From assembly GCF_001027745.1 (NCBI RefSeq), contig NZ_LECU01000010.1, forward strand, positions 1 through 64,000: a stretch of 64,000 nucleotides of DNA. Reading direction: 5' to 3'. The notes under the pieces were generated by a model, which saw nothing but the letters and a program-made list of their open reading frames with translations, had not been told where the DNA came from and did no database searches. Made by a program: the position numbers and the translations under genes. This document shows, one piece after another, positions 51,711 through 61,107 of the stretch; position 1 is the stretch's first letter, and each line of letters opens with the position of its first letter. This DNA is from Pedobacter sp. BMA. GTDB taxonomy: Bacteria > Bacteroidota > Bacteroidia > Sphingobacteriales > Sphingobacteriaceae.

Positions 51711-52898
51711 TCAGTCCATGATACTCAAAATAGTCTTCGCAGCCTCAATCATCGCAGGCTCTCCCGTATTTTTTTCAGGACTGTCTGATAGCTTCACCAC
51801 TGATGTCCACCGTCCGTTAGTTTGCCTGGTTTCGGTCATTTTCACGACAATGTTCATCGGATTTAACCCTACGTCGTTGCTCAGGTTAGTTCCGATGCCA
51901 AATGAAAAGCCAATCTTACCTCTACAATATTCGGTAATGCGGGCAACTTTTTCGTAATCCAGCCCATCAGAAAAAATAATGGTCTTGCTCAATGGGTCAA
52001 TACCCAGTTTGTTATAGTGGGCTATAATTTTATCTGCAAATTCAATTGGATTACCACTATCCTGGCGAACACCGTCAAAAAGTTTGGAAAACATTTTGTC
52101 GAAGTGTGTCAGGAAGACATCGGTGGTATAAGTGTCGGATAAGGCGATGCCGAGGTCGCCACGGAAGACATCAACCCAATGTTGCAATGCAGATACATTT
52201 GCCTGAGGAAAGCCATAAACCGCGGCATGGTACATAAACCATTCATGTGCATGGGTGCCGATAGGGCGGGTTTGATGTAGCATAGCTAGGTGGACATTGC
52301 TGGTGCCGACAAACATTTTTCCGCCTTCCCGGCTAAAGGTGTCAATCACCAGCTTTTGTACCTCATAGCTGTGCCTGCGGCGGGTACCAAATTCGGCGAC
52401 ATTCACACCCAGGGTGCTAAACTGCTTAGCCTTCGCAGCGCTTTGAGAAATCAGCAACTCATCAGAAATTCTTTGGCCATTGGTCATTTCATAATAGAGC
52501 TCACAAATTAAAGCCATAACTGGTACTTCCCAAAGAATGCTGCGGTACCAGTGTCCTTCAATCTTGATGTCAAGATCAGCGCCGTGCTGTTTGATTGTTA
52601 CTTCATTCGCATCATAGCGGTAACCAGACAGGAAATCGAGATACAGCGGATCGAGGTAAGGACAGTTTTCCCTGAGAAATTGCTTTTCCCCTATGCTGAG
52701 CTGCAGGAGTTCCATATCCCGGATTCTTAACTGTAAAGCTTCGCCAAATCCATCAGGAAACTGATGTTTTCCTCTGTTGATGAAACTGTACCGCGCCATA
52801 GCAGACGGAAAAAGCCGTACCACGGCCTGCTGCATGGTAAACTTATAGAAATCGTTATCGAGTATGGATTTGTTAAATTGAATATGATGGGATCTCAT
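51711..52898 (-). CDS. pncB: Nicotinate phosphoribosyltransferase
   Basis: NAD salvage enzyme joining nicotinate and PRPP at the cost of ATP. Visible family features are LDNDFYKFTMQQAVVRLFPS at the N-terminus, FGTRRRHSYEVQ, GTSNVHLAMLH, HEWFMYHAA (a catalytic-histidine region), VRQDSGNPIEFADKI and FGIGTNLSNDVG near the C-terminus. 395 residues, standard for type I enzymes. Stands alone. Confidence 0.95.
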   Translation of the reverse strand: MRSHHIQFNKSILDNDFYKFTMQQAVVRLFPSAMARYSFINRGKHQFPDGFGEALQLRIRDMELLQLSIGEKQFLRENCPYLDPLYLDFLSGYRYDANEVTIKQHGADLDIKIEGHWYRSILWEVPVMALICELYYEMTNGQRISDELLISQSAAKAKQFSTLGVNVAEFGTRRRHSYEVQKLVIDTFSREGGKMFVGTSNVHLAMLHQTRPIGTHAHEWFMYHAAVYGFPQANVSALQHWVDVFRGDLGIALSDTYTTDVFLTHFDKMFSKLFDGVRQDSGNPIEFADKIIAHYNKLGIDPLSKTIIFSDGLDYEKVARITEYCRGKIGFSFGIGTNLSNDVGLNPMNIVVKMTETRQTNGRWTSVVKLSDSPEKNTGEPAMIEAAKTILSIMD

Positions 52899-53119
52899 TG
52901 CATAATAATTGATGTCGTGTTAACAGGAGTTTTGAAGTTTGGTTTTTCCTGCCGTAAATTTAGCTTCAAACTAAGTAAATAATCAGCATTATCCGAATTT
53001 AGAACCCATTGAACTGATTTACATACCTTTAAAACAAGGCTGTAAAACATATTTTTACCTGCCTTAAAACATAAATGCAGCCTAACTGTTTGGTGGGTAA
53101 ATATTCTAATAAACGTATT

Positions 53120-53611
53120 ATGAAAAAATTATTTACCATTTTGGGTTTGCTCTCTTGCTTTGCCTTGAGTTCAACTGGGGTTAGAGCACAGAATTACAAA
53201 ACAGGACTGGGTTTGGGTGTTGATTTCGGAGACGGCCGTACACTTGTTGGTCCGTCTTTAAGACATCATTTTAACAGAAACACCGCATTGCAGGGAGAAG
53301 TATTGTTTGGTGGTAACACCACAGTAATTCAGGCCTTTTTACAGTATAATGCGCCTATTAAAGGAGCAAGAGGCTTAGACTGGTACCTGGGTGGAGGTCC
53401 GAAAGTTCAAATTTACGACAGGAACAGGTACTTCTTCAATGATAATTATACAGCTTTTTACCTGGTTCCAATGGTTGGACTTGATTATAAGTTCAACGGT
53501 GCACCACTAGCTTTGGCCTTCGACTGGAGACCTAGTATTTATGTTGGTGATAATCCTTTTCTTGGAACAGAAGCCGGAAGGTTCGGTTTTGGGTTTAGAT
53601 ATACCTTTTAA
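53120..53611 (+). CDS. Small outer-membrane beta-barrel protein
   Basis: A signal peptide (1-24, GVRAQ) is followed by alternating amphipathic strands (TGLGLGVDFGDGRTLVGPSL, LQGEVLFGGNTTVIQAFLQY, LDWYLGGGPKVQIYD, FYLVPMVGLDYKF) ending in a C-terminal aromatic residue (FGFGFRYTF). A probable eight-stranded barrel of the OmpA/OmpX size class. 163 residues from the ATG at 53120. Followed by a strong terminator. Confidence 0.8.
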   Translation: MKKLFTILGLLSCFALSSTGVRAQNYKTGLGLGVDFGDGRTLVGPSLRHHFNRNTALQGEVLFGGNTTVIQAFLQYNAPIKGARGLDWYLGGGPKVQIYDRNRYFFNDNYTAFYLVPMVGLDYKFNGAPLALAFDWRPSIYVGDNPFLGTEAGRFGFGFRYTF

Positions 53612-53632
53612 GCAAATAGCTTAAACGCCCTA

Positions 53633-53670
53633 AAATCCCTTGAACATGAAAATGTTCAGGGGATTTTTTG
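53633..53670 (+). terminator. Rho-independent terminator
   Basis: A 15-bp stem with one G-U wobble (53633-53647 with 53652-53666), GAAA loop and T-run, 22 bp after the beta-barrel gene. Confidence 0.88.
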
Positions 53671-53723
53671 TTTTATGTCAGTTGTAAGCTTTAATTTAGC
53701 CGGAACTATATTCATTTAACGTT

Positions 53724-54191
53724 ATGACACAGGGCGATTTAGATCAGGTAGATATTGAGATTCTGAAATTACTTCAGCACGATGCATCCTTAACCAACAA
53801 GGAGATTGCCCTGGAGCTCCATAAGTCGATCGCTACCATTCATGAGCGCGTCAGGAGGCTGAAAGATCAGGGATACATTAAAAGAATTGTGGCCATATTG
53901 GATAGAAAGAAGATTGATAGAAGCTTGATTGCCTTTTCCCATGTGCTGCTAAGGGAGCATACCGCCAGTACGCTGATCGAATTTGAAACCGAGGTGTCTA
54001 AGTTTCCTGAGGTAATGGAATGCCTGCAGATGACGGGCGCAAATGATTTTATTCTGCGTATTGCTACGCGGGATATGGACGCCTACCACGAGTTTTTACG
54101 GAATAAATTGGCTACACTTCCTAATATTACTACCGTGCAAAGTTATTTTGTGCTCAGTGAACCTAAAAGTGAAACAGCCTATCCGTTATAA
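53724..54191 (+). CDS. Lrp/AsnC family transcriptional regulator
   Basis: An N-terminal helix-turn-helix (about 8-62, LDQVDIEILKLLQHDASLTN and ALELHKSIATIHERVRRL) and a C-terminal RAM/ligand-binding domain (about 70-150, AFSHVLLREHTASTLIEFE, EVMECLQMTGANDFILRI, TRDMDAYHEFLRN). 155 residues, full length. Feast/famine-type regulation of amino acid genes is likely. The gene downstream (DUF1826) starts 28 bp on, possibly in the same transcript. Confidence 0.92.
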   Translation: MTQGDLDQVDIEILKLLQHDASLTNKEIALELHKSIATIHERVRRLKDQGYIKRIVAILDRKKIDRSLIAFSHVLLREHTASTLIEFETEVSKFPEVMECLQMTGANDFILRIATRDMDAYHEFLRNKLATLPNITTVQSYFVLSEPKSETAYPL

Positions 54192-54219
54192 ACCTGATGA
54201 ATGATTCCAAAAAAAATGT

Positions 54220-54924
54220 ATGCTTGTGAGCAATGAATTTTTCGGTAAAGATCAGGTAGGGCTGGTCGATTCTTTTACTGACCTGGTAAATACTGATTTT
54301 TATGGTACGAAAAATGCCTTTTGCTGGTATAGAAACCTGAATGGAGATTTCGAAGAAATTGTGTCCAAGCTGCATTCACCTGAAAATATCACAGAGGTTT
54401 CGGCTGAGGATCTGATGGCGCTGAAACTATCTGAACCGGGGACCATTGCCAGGAAAATTATTCTCAAGGATTTGAAGGAGTTAAGCGCATTTGGCGCATC
54501 GCCGGTATTAAATTTACTTAAGAGTTATGACCGGGATGAAGAGTTAGATTTTTTTTCCACCGACGTATATTCATTTCATGTAGACCGCTCGCCCGTTGCA
54601 ACAGATACGTTTCTGTGTACTTATTATGGGGCCGCCAGCGATATTATTCAAAATAATCAGGTGGAACAAAAAGTGCTGATTCCTGAAATACGGGAGAAAC
54701 TCAAAAAGTTACATGATGGTGCGGAAGGAGACTTTGAAGAATTTCTGAAAGAATGTTTCTTCGACCTGCATTATCAGCCTAAACCAGGATCAATGCCACT
54801 TAATTTAAGCACAGGACACTTATGGCGACTCGCAGTAGATCATCCGGAACAAAAGGTATTGCCATGCGTACATAGGGCACCTCTTGAAAGGGATGGGGAG
54901 CCCAGACTGCTGTTAATTTGTTAA
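54220..54924 (+). CDS. DUF1826 domain-containing protein
   Basis: 234 residues with FHVDRSPVATDTFLCTYYG, GHLWRLAVDHPEQKVLPCVHR and the C-terminal LERDGEPRLLLIC, the conserved core of DUF1826. Function unknown; the family is thought to be an enzyme because of its conserved H/D residues. Follows the Lrp/AsnC gene by 28 bp on the same strand. Confidence 0.78.
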   Translation: MLVSNEFFGKDQVGLVDSFTDLVNTDFYGTKNAFCWYRNLNGDFEEIVSKLHSPENITEVSAEDLMALKLSEPGTIARKIILKDLKELSAFGASPVLNLLKSYDRDEELDFFSTDVYSFHVDRSPVATDTFLCTYYGAASDIIQNNQVEQKVLIPEIREKLKKLHDGAEGDFEEFLKECFFDLHYQPKPGSMPLNLSTGHLWRLAVDHPEQKVLPCVHRAPLERDGEPRLLLIC

Positions 54925-54940
54925 AATTTACATTTAATAT

Positions 54941-55435
54941 TTACTTTGCCTGTTCCAGCTGAAGTGTCCACTCAGCAATAATCATTGGATGCCGGGACAG
55001 TTCATCTGCGGTTAAAGTGTTATCTTTTTCCTGAAGCTTAAAGTCGATGGTATCAATGATCATGTTGCTGATGTGCATCAGGTGCGTTTGATCCTGATCA
55101 AGCAAATATTCCAGTAACTCCCATACGGCACAGGCTGCATTGATGGCATAGCTCGTTAAAAAGTCACCAAACTCTTCGGTATCGGGGATTACCAGATCTA
55201 GCTCATCCATTAGTCCGTTGACCAACTGTTCATCTACCTCATCGTTCATCGCATAGCCGGTATAATCAATCGAACGCTTCAGTATTTCAGGGTTCCCCCA
55301 CTGATACTCCTGAAAGAATTCAAGATAGTCAGGATATAGACGTTTGCAGATATCAAGGCCGAATGCAATTCTTTGAATCGGAGACAGCGATGCAAGTTGA
55401 ATAGCCAGTTGACTAGAGAATTCGTTTAAATCCAT
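54941..55435 (-). CDS. DUF416 family protein (YjaG-like)
   Basis: 164 residues, mostly helical: LASLSPIQRIAFGLDICKRL, YPDYLEFFQEYQWGNPEILK, INAACAVWELLEYL and a final LQLEQAK. The pattern and length match DUF416. Function unknown. Convergent with DUF1826 across 16 bp. Confidence 0.8.
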   Translation of the reverse strand: MDLNEFSSQLAIQLASLSPIQRIAFGLDICKRLYPDYLEFFQEYQWGNPEILKRSIDYTGYAMNDEVDEQLVNGLMDELDLVIPDTEEFGDFLTSYAINAACAVWELLEYLLDQDQTHLMHISNMIIDTIDFKLQEKDNTLTADELSRHPMIIAEWTLQLEQAK

Positions 55436-55482
55436 GACTGTAAATTTATGCCTTAAAATTTCAAAGGTAAAAAAAAAGAGGA

Positions 55483-57825
55483 TTACATTACTTTTATCTG
55501 GGCATCCCGTGCAGCAACAATTAACTTTCTGAAGAAATTATTTTTAAATTCTGCTTCTACATAAATATTGCTGATCCAGGCCAGTACTTTGATTTCCATA
55601 CTATCGGCCGACACACTGTTTAAGAGGATTTCTGGGTTTAAATTTTTGACTACGTCGTCAGCTGATCCAAGTACCGTGTCAATGACCTTGTTGAGTTCAT
55701 CTAAATTAGTATCTGATGCCACCTTAAAAACGATTTCGGTTTTGATATAATCGTTACTCAGGGTCCAGTTCACTAAACGGCCTGAAAGCAGGTCGCCATT
55801 GGGAATGATGACTTCAGAACCTTGTGGCGTTAGCAACCTGCTCGAGCGTATACCGATATCACGAACCTTGCCCTTTTTGTCGGCTAGTTCTACATAATCA
55901 CCAATCCGGAAGGGCTTTTCAAAAATCAGGATAATGCCCGAAACAAAATTGTTTACGATGTTTTGCATTCCCAGTCCGATACCTACACCGAAGGCTCCTA
56001 ACACGACGGTTAGTTTATCCATTGGTAACCCTGAAGCCATAACAGCCAGCAACACACCGATTACAATAATAATGAGTCTGGCCAGCGCCACTTTGGAACC
56101 TTTTTGCCCGCTATTTTCGGAGAAGGTAATTTTTTCTTCCCCAAAAAGCAAAGGCACATGCTTTTGCAGTTTATTGGCGACATAGATAATGGCTACAAAG
56201 AACAGGATATTTCCAAAACTGAAATGAATGCTTCCGAAAACTCTAGGCTTCGACAAGATATCGCCCAACCAGCTCCAGATACCGTTAATGATGGATAGAT
56301 TAATGAAAAAGACCATCACCCAAAGAATAACGGAAAGCACAGAGAGGGCTTTTTTAACCTTCGATTGCGACTTACTGTGGTTTATCCTGGAGAAAATGCC
56401 ATTGCTGCAGGAACTGATTTTAATCTGAAGATCAAGGGCATCAAGCATGATTTGAACAAAGACGGCAAGTGAAATCAATTGGATTAGTCCGATTACACCA
56501 GTAACACTCAGGAGTTTGGCCAGATCAACACGGCCAAATACATTCAGTATAATGGAAAGTAAATTTAACCCGATGAGCGCGACAATAACTAAACGGACAT
56601 ATTTTTTAGAAAAGGCTTTAAATGTTATTTTACGGTAGAGTTGAATGCCCAGATAAATGAAAAAAGCATTGATGCACACCAGTAGCAGCCTTAGTGGAAA
56701 ACCATCATCTACAGCAGCACTACCAGCGATCAACAAAACATAGAGACCTAAAATTACTAACCAGAAACGAAGCTGAACTTTCTCAAGCGTATGCCAGAGA
56801 TGTATAGTCATCAGTAGCAGGAGCAATAATGCAACTAGCTCCACATATAGGGAGGGTGCATCGGGCTCAAACAGTGGTGTAATATTCAATAACACGATAA
56901 GCGTTGCAAGAACTGGGTAGGGGCGGATGTATTCAAAGCTGAGTTCACCAATCTTTCTTTTTATCGATGCCCTTTTGGCTGCACGGAAGTTTCGATGTAC
57001 CCAAACGAAAAAGGCTATGGAAATGAGTATAGCCAGAAAACGGTTATCCCATGTAGAGTTGATAAAATACTTGAGAATTTGCTGCTGACCCCGGTATGAG
57101 GCTACGATTAGGTTGCCGGTTGGCTGACCACTTTGGCTGCGCAATGGTGCTTGCCAGAGATAAGGATTTTGCTTGCTCAACGCCAGTTTACCTGATTGTT
57201 CCAGTCTTTCAGAAGTTTGTGCCCGGAGATTACTAATTACAATGCCGAGTGAAGAAGTTGCAGCCAGGAGTTTATTTACCTCTTCCAGGTTTGTACCTGT
57301 TACCTTTCCGGCATCCTGAAGGCGGTTCTTGATATCGTTAATTTGCGACTGGTAAAGTAATTTCTGCTGTTCATTGCCAGAAGTAAGTTTTAAAAGCGAA
57401 TCATTGCTGAGTTCAAGAACTTGCTGCGACATGCGCTGAAGATCATTGCTATTTTTAACCAGTACTTCAGTAATGCTCTTTAGCTTGGTGTCAGCATCCC
57501 GCAGAATGAGATCATAGCTTAACAAGCTCTTACTTTCAAGTTCTCCCTTTGCTGAAAATGATTGGCTAAGCGGTTCAATACTGGTGCGAACATCCGCTAT
57601 GCGGCGGGAGGTTTCATCGAGGGCATAACCTTTTTTATTCGCTGCATTGATTTCAGTAATAGCGGATTGAGCAGTTTGAATCCTGAAAAGAAGCGTATCA
57701 GGAATGGTTTTAACGGAATCATTTTTTGTAGCAGGTATGCCTTGTGCAAAGCCCCCCTCAACGGCCAGGATGCAATAGATGGAAAACAATAAGATAATCA
57801 GAAGCGCTTTGCAGAATTTTTTCAT
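55483..57825 (-). CDS. MscS-family mechanosensitive ion channel with periplasmic coiled-coil domain
   Basis: Inner-membrane channel that relieves turgor. A signal-like N-terminus (to about 28) precedes a long helical periplasmic region (about 35-240, ELSNDSLLKLTSGNEQQKLL) resembling MscK-type extensions. Multiple membrane helices (about 255-590) follow. The pore and beta domain show GAFGVGIGLGMQNIVNNFVSG, IFEKPFRIGDYVELADKKG and VIIPNGDLLSGRLVNW. 780 residues, the larger MscS subclass. Monocistronic; convergent end 47 bp from DUF416. Confidence 0.9.
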   Translation of the reverse strand: MKKFCKALLIILLFSIYCILAVEGGFAQGIPATKNDSVKTIPDTLLFRIQTAQSAITEINAANKKGYALDETSRRIADVRTSIEPLSQSFSAKGELESKSLLSYDLILRDADTKLKSITEVLVKNSNDLQRMSQQVLELSNDSLLKLTSGNEQQKLLYQSQINDIKNRLQDAGKVTGTNLEEVNKLLAATSSLGIVISNLRAQTSERLEQSGKLALSKQNPYLWQAPLRSQSGQPTGNLIVASYRGQQQILKYFINSTWDNRFLAILISIAFFVWVHRNFRAAKRASIKRKIGELSFEYIRPYPVLATLIVLLNITPLFEPDAPSLYVELVALLLLLLMTIHLWHTLEKVQLRFWLVILGLYVLLIAGSAAVDDGFPLRLLLVCINAFFIYLGIQLYRKITFKAFSKKYVRLVIVALIGLNLLSIILNVFGRVDLAKLLSVTGVIGLIQLISLAVFVQIMLDALDLQIKISSCSNGIFSRINHSKSQSKVKKALSVLSVILWVMVFFINLSIINGIWSWLGDILSKPRVFGSIHFSFGNILFFVAIIYVANKLQKHVPLLFGEEKITFSENSGQKGSKVALARLIIIVIGVLLAVMASGLPMDKLTVVLGAFGVGIGLGMQNIVNNFVSGIILIFEKPFRIGDYVELADKKGKVRDIGIRSSRLLTPQGSEVIIPNGDLLSGRLVNWTLSNDYIKTEIVFKVASDTNLDELNKVIDTVLGSADDVVKNLNPEILLNSVSADSMEIKVLAWISNIYVEAEFKNNFFRKLIVAARDAQIKVM

Positions 57826-58059
57826 ATGTAAACGGAACGGAAAATTAAATCGACAACAGGCAGATGAAACCGGGGCTACATACTGACGGGTCGCCTGATG
57901 TATCTGATACTGAACCCCTCAACAGGCAGATTGTTTTGAAGATTTTTAAAAAGGCTATATCTCTATGTAAAACAGAACAGTAGGGATGGAACTAAAATTT
58001 TCAGAACTTTTGCATGAGATACATGTTCTCTCTTTAAATAACTAAGAATAAATACGCTT

Positions 58060-59247
58060 ATGATCCATGGCCTCACTGATCAATACCCCAGTTTATTTCT
58101 GCATACCCCTAATCCATTTCTTCGCTTATCGGTCATTGTTCCGGCTAAAGATGAAGCAGAATTTATTGCAACTACTTTAGATGCTTTACGCTTGCAGGTT
58201 GATTATTCAGGTCAGGCGATTTCAAAAGAGGTGTATGAAGTGTTGGTTTTGGCAAATAATTGTTCAGACCACACATTTGATATATGTAAAGCATATCAAG
58301 CGCAATATCCCGACTTCAACCTATTAGTTGAAAATGTACAGATTGCAACTGAACAGGCGCATATCGGTACAGTGCGGCGTTTGTTAATGGATGCTGCCTA
58401 TGAGCGTTTGATGAATACTGCCGGACAAAAAGGCATCATTGTTTCCACTGACGCTGATAGCAATGTAGACCAACAATGGATTTTCCAGATATTAAGTGAA
58501 ATGGAAAAGGGTGTGGACGTAGTTGGCGGCAGGATTATTCCAAAAGGTACGCCGACACTAGCTAAGCGCCATCATTTAAAAGATGTGGGATACCGATTTT
58601 TACAAACCCGGCTGGAGTCGGAACTCGATCCCTGCGAAAGCAATCCATGGCCGCGGCATTTTCAGTGCTATGGCCCAAGCCTTGCTGTAACCTGTGAAAT
58701 ATACGACAGGGCTGGCCGGATTCCGGCAATACCATTTTTGGAAGACGAGGAATTCAGGAAAGCGTTAAAGCGGGTGGATGCCAAGATCAGACATTCGCCT
58801 AAAGTGATCATTTATACATCAGCGAGATTAACAGGGCGTGTGGATTTCGGTTTTTCGGTGCAATTGCAATACTGGAAGGAAATGACCAAACGTTGTGAGC
58901 ACCAAATGGTTGAATCGTTTGATTGCCTCCGCATGAAACTAATGCTGAAAAAGGAATTCAGATCATTATGGAAAGCAGTGAAAGCGGGAAGGGAGATGAC
59001 CATGGAAACCCACGCACTGGCATGTAAAATGGACTTTGAATTGGAAACCCTTAGTAGATGGCTAAACCAGGGGAAATATTTTGAAGCGGTATGGGAAGAA
59101 ATTGAGTCGATTTTAACGAAGCGCTTAACGAAACTAATGCCATTGCAACCCATTTCAGATTCCATCAGGGAATTGAGGTCTTATTTTTCAGGCTTCAATG
59201 TAATTTCGAAATCAAGGTCATATGCGCAACCTGCAATAGCAGTATGA
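58060..59247 (+). CDS. Glycosyltransferase family 2
   Basis: GT-A enzyme. LSVIVPAKDEAEFIATTLDA starts the fold, and the nucleotide/metal site is VSTDADSNVD. GGRIIPKGTPTLAKRHHL, a conserved PFLEDEEFRKALKR acidic motif and a long C-terminal helical region follow. 395 residues, longer than simple GT2 domains. First plus-strand gene of the cluster, overlapping the next GT2 gene by ATGA. Donor and acceptor unknown. Confidence 0.87.
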   Translation: MIHGLTDQYPSLFLHTPNPFLRLSVIVPAKDEAEFIATTLDALRLQVDYSGQAISKEVYEVLVLANNCSDHTFDICKAYQAQYPDFNLLVENVQIATEQAHIGTVRRLLMDAAYERLMNTAGQKGIIVSTDADSNVDQQWIFQILSEMEKGVDVVGGRIIPKGTPTLAKRHHLKDVGYRFLQTRLESELDPCESNPWPRHFQCYGPSLAVTCEIYDRAGRIPAIPFLEDEEFRKALKRVDAKIRHSPKVIIYTSARLTGRVDFGFSVQLQYWKEMTKRCEHQMVESFDCLRMKLMLKKEFRSLWKAVKAGREMTMETHALACKMDFELETLSRWLNQGKYFEAVWEEIESILTKRLTKLMPLQPISDSIRELRSYFSGFNVISKSRSYAQPAIAV

Positions 59248-60065
59248 AGGTAAACGTATCAATTCTTACCCTGGTTAAGGGAAGAACAAAGGCACTTGAG
59301 AATCTGATTAACGGGCTTTCAGATAATCAAATTCTTCCTGATGAATTAATTATCGTATTGATGAATGAATCCGTGCGAAAGCTTCCACCAACAGCATTTC
59401 CTGTCAAACAGGTTTCGTTTCAACATCACCATAAACTTCCATTGGCAGCGGCAAGAAATGTTGCGGCCGCCAATGCAAGGGGAGATTTACTGATTTTTCT
59501 TGATACTGACTGTATCCCCGCCCCGGATTTAATTGTGGAATATTTATCGGGAGCGCAGCATGGTATGCTTAATAACGGAGAAGTACGTTACCTGGGAAAA
59601 GGTGCTGTTGATCAGCCTGATTTTATCCGGCATATGGAAGGTTTGAGTTCAGTTGATCCGGTTAGGAGCGGACTGAAAGAATTGCCACATGAATTATTCT
59701 GGTCGCTGAACTTTGCCTGCTTTAAGTCGGACTTTAAGTACATTGGAGGCTTTGATGAATCGTTTACAGGCTATGGCGCAGAAGATACTGACTTTGCTTT
59801 TACCGCCAGAACCAGAGCAATTGGTATGAAGCTTATTCCCGCCATGGCATATCACCAGTATCATGAGCAATTTAGCCCACCCCTGAATCATTTTGAAGAT
59901 GTGATAAAGAATGCAAAAGTGTTTTTTGATAAATGGCAAAAGTGGCCAATGGAAGGGTGGCTTAGTGCTTTCGAAGCCATGGGCCTAATCAAATGGAGCA
60001 GTTCTAGCCTCAGCATTTTGAAATTACCCTCGGCCATTGAAGTGGCAAAATCATTAAAAACTTAG
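59244..60065 (+). CDS. Glycosyltransferase family 2 with galactosyltransferase-type C-terminus
   Basis: VSILTLVKGRTKALENLING at the N-terminus, donor site DLLIFLDTDCIPAPDL, then YIGGFDESFTGYGAEDTDFA, the C-terminal motif of the galactosyltransferase-like GT2 group. 273 residues. ATGA overlap with the upstream GT2 gene. Its 3' end overlaps the convergent GT gene by 4 bp. Confidence 0.87.
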   Translation: MKVNVSILTLVKGRTKALENLINGLSDNQILPDELIIVLMNESVRKLPPTAFPVKQVSFQHHHKLPLAAARNVAAANARGDLLIFLDTDCIPAPDLIVEYLSGAQHGMLNNGEVRYLGKGAVDQPDFIRHMEGLSSVDPVRSGLKELPHELFWSLNFACFKSDFKYIGGFDESFTGYGAEDTDFAFTARTRAIGMKLIPAMAYHQYHEQFSPPLNHFEDVIKNAKVFFDKWQKWPMEGWLSAFEAMGLIKWSSSSLSILKLPSAIEVAKSLKT

Positions 60066-61105
60066 TTATCAAAAAGGCGTTTTCCAGTCGATAAAATCAA
60101 TCCGGCGGCTTTATCTAGTGCTGTCTCGTCTGTTACACCACTCCAATCAGGTAATTGCAATACAAGTCTTTGTATAAGCTCATTCCAGTTTTGTATATTT
60201 AAATCAGCAGGGTAAACAATTTCTATACCCATTCTTCCGGTAATTGAAAGCGCTTTTTCTACCTGTTCGTTAAAAGGCCGGTCCTCGGGAATGCCGATAA
60301 AACGCTTGTTCAATGAAGCCGTTTCCATTACAGTATTATGTCCGGTGTTTCCAATGATCAGTTCGCAGGACGTTAGCAAATCAAAAGGATCCTCAATCTT
60401 GCCATGCCAGCACGTATTTTGGGTATTATTGTTGGTATCAGGGCCGCCTATGATATGGAATTTATAATCCCTGGCCTGAGCAGCAATTTCAGAAATCAAT
60501 GATGCATTGATGCTGCTTCCCCCGGCACCAATCAATATTGCAATGTTGTTTTTGACTATATCTTTAACCAGCGGCCGCGAAGAAAATCTGGAAAAACCTC
60601 CCGTGAAGAATGTTTTATCAAAGGTTTTGTCTTCCGGTTGATTCAACATTTCTATTGGAAAAGGTGCCAATAGTACCTCTGCACTTTGATAGGCCATGAT
60701 ATGCGGTAGATCGTCTCGTTTGCCGTGTTGCCTGATCACAATAGTAGGAATGCCAGACAGTCGCGCTAACAGTGTCACCTCCACCGACACATCGACAACC
60801 AGTAGGAGCGGATAACGATCCTTAAACACGCGCGTCATGATTTCCGTTCTGTTTCGAATACCTGCTAAACCTAGTGGCGCGTAATGAAATGTTTGCGGCT
60901 GTTCGCTACTGGTTTCTGATAGGGCTTCTTCCTCATAATCAGGTGGTAAATGAATTACCTCGAACTGATCAGATGTATGAATGCTTTTCAGTCCGCTTCC
61001 CATAAGTATGATTTTCTGGCCGTGAAGTGCACTGACGATCTGTAGCGTTCGCATAAGGTGACCGGAGCCATGATGGTGTACGTAAAAAGCAATGGTAAAT
61101 GACAT
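60062..61105 (-). CDS. MurG/GT28-like glycosyltransferase
   Basis: GT-B fold. FYVHHHGSGHLMRTLQIVSA is the MurG-like N-terminal loop. A probable donor-binding loop at IAILIGAGGSSINASLISEI and the acceptor-side GNTGHNTVMETASLNKRFIGI are typical of GT-B enzymes. 347 residues. Last gene of the minus-strand part of the cluster; the PIG-L/methyltransferase gene lies 2 bp upstream. Confidence 0.82.
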   Translation of the reverse strand: MSFTIAFYVHHHGSGHLMRTLQIVSALHGQKIILMGSGLKSIHTSDQFEVIHLPPDYEEEALSETSSEQPQTFHYAPLGLAGIRNRTEIMTRVFKDRYPLLLVVDVSVEVTLLARLSGIPTIVIRQHGKRDDLPHIMAYQSAEVLLAPFPIEMLNQPEDKTFDKTFFTGGFSRFSSRPLVKDIVKNNIAILIGAGGSSINASLISEIAAQARDYKFHIIGGPDTNNNTQNTCWHGKIEDPFDLLTSCELIIGNTGHNTVMETASLNKRFIGIPEDRPFNEQVEKALSITGRMGIEIVYPADLNIQNWNELIQRLVLQLPDWSGVTDETALDKAAGLILSTGKRLFDN

Positions 61106-61107
61106 AT